A stretch of 62,719 nucleotides of DNA, taken from assembly GCA_964624585.1 (NCBI GenBank), contig CAZUXE010000011.1:1-62719 (forward strand), given 5' to 3'. The DNA comes from CAZUXE01 sp964624585 (GTDB taxonomy: Bacteria; Hydrothermota; Tepidihabitantia; B3-TA06). A program made the position numbers and the translations under genes. Below are positions 61,045-62,719 of the stretch, piece after piece (the stretch's first letter is position 1; each line of letters starts with the position of its first letter). A model generated the notes under the pieces. The model was not told where the DNA came from and made no database searches. It was given only the letters and a program-made list of their open reading frames with translations.

Positions 61045-61190
61045 ATTCGGAGGAAGGGGCATACTTTTTTTCTAAAAGTTATTGCCGTAAACTACTAGTT
61101 TCTTGAAGAAAAATAAAAGTCTATTAAAACGGTAGATGCCATTCTTAATCTGTTAGAAATTTTAACGGTTAAGACTTCGGATATTTTGCC

Positions 61191-61218
61191 TTGACAATTA
61201 AACTATGATAAGTACACT
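61191..61218 (+). promoter_or_regulatory. promoter of the 61352 STAS/SEC14 gene
   Basis: TTGACA (61191-61196), a 16-bp spacer and TACACT (61213-61218). The leader is about 125 nt. The rest of 61045-61351 has no gene. Confidence 0.75.
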
Positions 61219-61227
61219 AATTAGTGT
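61214..61227. promoter_or_regulatory. palindromic operator candidate over the -10 box
   Basis: ACACTAATTAGTGT is a perfect 14-bp palindrome covering the -10 and the start-site region of this promoter; a dimeric repressor could bind it. Confidence 0.5.
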
Positions 61228-61351
61228 TAAAGATGGTAATTTATCACTTGATTACTCTATGAGGAACCTGATAGCTTTATAAGAGCTTGGTGGAGTAAAA
61301 GGATAAGATAGCTCTGTTTTTAACGGAAGTTGCTTAAAATTAGGAGAAAAA

Positions 61352-61708
61352 ATGGGATCAACGTATACTTTGGAGCCGCCGAATAAAGTTATTATGGACT
61401 TGAGTGGAGTCTTAGATGCCGATAGAGTTCGCGATATGTATAAGGAATTGGATGACAAATTCTGTGGTGGAACCACAAAAGTGAAAATTATAATGGATAT
61501 AAGTCAATTGCAGAAAGTTCCTCCCAAGATACGTGAGATTTTTAGAACTACTGCAGGCAACTTGCCAGTTGCTAAACTGGCTATTGTTGGCGCTTCAATG
61601 AAGTTGCGTATTATGGCTGGTTTGATACTTAAAATGCTTTCTAATGTTGATTCCTCAATTTTTACCGCAACTAAAGAAGAAGCTATGGTTTGGTTGGATA
61701 AGGATTAA
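61352..61708 (+). CDS. STAS/SEC14 (SpoIIAA-like) domain protein
   Basis: A 118-aa single-domain protein with strand-helix pattern VIMDLSGVLDADRVRDMYKE, IIMDISQLQKVPPKIREIF, LAIVGASMKLRIMAGLILKM and TKEEAMVWLDK, like the STAS/SEC14 (SpoIIAA-like) family. The Asp-Ser phosphosite of true anti-anti-sigma factors is absent (KVPPK). It is 201 bp ahead of a second rsbR and is a distant relative of the protein at 40303 that ends the main rsb operon. AGGAG lies upstream. Confidence 0.6.
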   Translation: MGSTYTLEPPNKVIMDLSGVLDADRVRDMYKELDDKFCGGTTKVKIIMDISQLQKVPPKIREIFRTTAGNLPVAKLAIVGASMKLRIMAGLILKMLSNVDSSIFTATKEEAMVWLDKD

Positions 61709-61909
61709 AATAACCGGATAGATTGAGGATTAGAGTATTTCCATAAAAAAGATGTTGCTTACAAGTGCAAAATGGTATTTATACATACGCTGCCAGTAAG
61801 CTTAAAGAATTTGAGAGATGTGTGATTCCAATATGTTAGGATACTATACATCTTGAAAATTTTATTAAGACTATAAAAACCAAGCTTACGTGTGTTTTAA
61901 GGAGGAGTT

Positions 61910-62551
61910 ATGAATACAAAGAATACAATTGGAGTAGAAAAAAGCCGCGTTGAAGGCCTTATTGACGTTTTGGCTGCATTGACTACCGGTAGTTATGATG
62001 TTGAAATCGATATTATTTCTACAGAAGATGAGTTTGCTCAGGTGGAGTATGCCATTAACTTTTTGGCTGAGCAGCTGCTGTATGAAAGAAACGAGAATGA
62101 GACTAAGCAGGGCGAATTATCTAAGCAATTGGATCTTATTAAGAATCAACAAAAAGCTATTTTGGAGCTTTCAACTCCGAGCATAAAGGTTTGGGATGGA
62201 GTTCTTGTTATTCCAATTATAGGGACTTTGGATACTCATAGGTCGCAACGTTTAACTGAGGAATTACTTTTAAAGATTGCTGAAACCCAATCTAAAGTAG
62301 CTATAGTAGATATTACCGGAGTTCCAACGGTAGATTCGGCGGTAGCGAACCACCTGATAAAAACAATTTCTTCTGTAAAATTACTGGGTGCCGAATGTGT
62401 GGTAACCGGAATATTGCCCGAAGTCGCTCAAACTATTGTTCACTTGGGAGTAGATCTCAGTGATATACGTACTCTTTCAAATCTTGGTGAGGGTTTGAAG
62501 TGGGCGCTTAGGAAGATGCACTACAATGTTAGCAAAGATGAGCAATACTAG
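61910..62551 (+). CDS. second RsbR-type stressosome scaffold
   Basis: A 213-aa RsbR paralogue. The N-terminal sensor region (about 1-90) differs almost completely from the 218-aa copy, while the STAS domain is nearly the same (VDITGVPTVDSAVANHLIKT, VTGILPEVAQTIVHLGVDL). The phosphosite equivalents are S143 (Ser in place of Thr) and T175. AAGGAGGAG lies upstream. No rsbS or rsbT follows before the window ends, so it probably joins the stressosome encoded at 40-43 kb as an alternative sensor. Confidence 0.92.
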   Translation: MNTKNTIGVEKSRVEGLIDVLAALTTGSYDVEIDIISTEDEFAQVEYAINFLAEQLLYERNENETKQGELSKQLDLIKNQQKAILELSTPSIKVWDGVLVIPIIGTLDTHRSQRLTEELLLKIAETQSKVAIVDITGVPTVDSAVANHLIKTISSVKLLGAECVVTGILPEVAQTIVHLGVDLSDIRTLSNLGEGLKWALRKMHYNVSKDEQY

Positions 62552-62674
62552 TTTTTATCGGTTAAATTGAGATTTCTAAAGCTAGGATATTTGTTTCTTG
62601 AGGGGGGTATTTTTATCCAATTTTATTTAGGAAAGAGTTAAGATTATTGTAAATATTTGCTTTATCTAAGTAAA

Positions 62675-62686
62675 TTGCTTAAGCAA
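62675..62686. promoter_or_regulatory. 12-bp palindrome at the window end
   Basis: TTGCTTAAGCAA is a perfect palindrome in an AT-rich tract downstream of rsbR2. Its function is unknown and the next gene is outside the window. Confidence 0.25.
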
Positions 62687-62719
62687 ATTAGTACCCGAAG
62701 CTTTGATAAGGGCAATGGG

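Overview
This AT-rich window is from a bacterium. It carries Shine-Dalgarno sites, sigma70-like promoters, a 6S RNA, ftsK, lon, rny, mnmA, pheT and rpmB. It also has features seen mostly outside the well-studied phyla: a two-chain (archaeal-style) GMP synthetase, part of a V/A-type ATPase, an ETF alpha subunit with an N-terminal ferredoxin domain, a MutL/GlmL ATPase, secreted subtilases with FlgD-Ig/type IX-like C-terminal sorting domains, and a stressosome module. Together these suggest an uncultured, probably anaerobic, lineage near the FCB group (WOR-3, Cloacimonadota or TA06-like). That placement is inference. Two 100-N runs (6645-6744 and 35316-35415) show that this is a scaffold.

Layout. 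1-5.4 kb: a class III aminotransferase, then a minus-strand flavinylation-type operon (apbE, amrS-like radical SAM, NusG-II, Gx transporter, DUF4321) divergent from a small lipoprotein-like gene. 5.6-10.4 kb: a TPR membrane protein, tRNA-Arg(CCT), split guaA, a small membrane protein, surE and a TGS-domain GTPase. 10.4-19.7 kb: three tandem subtilisin-like exported proteases. 19.7-27.8 kb: glmL-like ATPase, unknown protein and gcvPB; then acpP-fabF-etfB-etfA-coaE. 27.8-32.1 kb: eroded small ORFs, then V-ATPase subunits E, K, I and a G/H-like subunit, with no A/B headpiece. 32.2-35.6 kb: two lipoprotein-type cyclophilins, two outer-membrane-type paralogues and a gap flanked by repeats. 35.6-40.2 kb: DUF3467-cca-M50-ftsK. 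40.3-43.4 kb: stressosome operon rsbR-rsbS-rsbT-rsbT/X fusion plus a STAS/SEC14 protein. 43.7-49.9 kb: rpmB-SIMPL-gmd-rmd-MBL-GT4-flippase, a glycan locus. 50-60.5 kb: pepA-mnmA; pheT-zapB-like-zapA-6S RNA-rny; hsp20-lon. 60.6-62.7 kb: a tiny protein made mostly of a sorting domain, then a second STAS/SEC14 plus rsbR pair.

Regulation is unusually legible. About twenty TTGACN/TANNNT promoters can be read by eye, and nearly all have a 16-bp spacer. At seven of them the -10 box lies only 5-7 nt before the start codon and there is no Shine-Dalgarno, so those genes are predicted to give leaderless mRNAs (apbE, the 4890 lipoprotein, guaA-B, the 8577 membrane protein, surE, gcvPB, pheT). The other genes have normal AGGAGG-type leaders. 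The strongest candidate systems for follow-up are the two-locus stressosome with linked STAS/SEC14 proteins, the leaderless gene class, and the structured region ahead of hsp20-lon.
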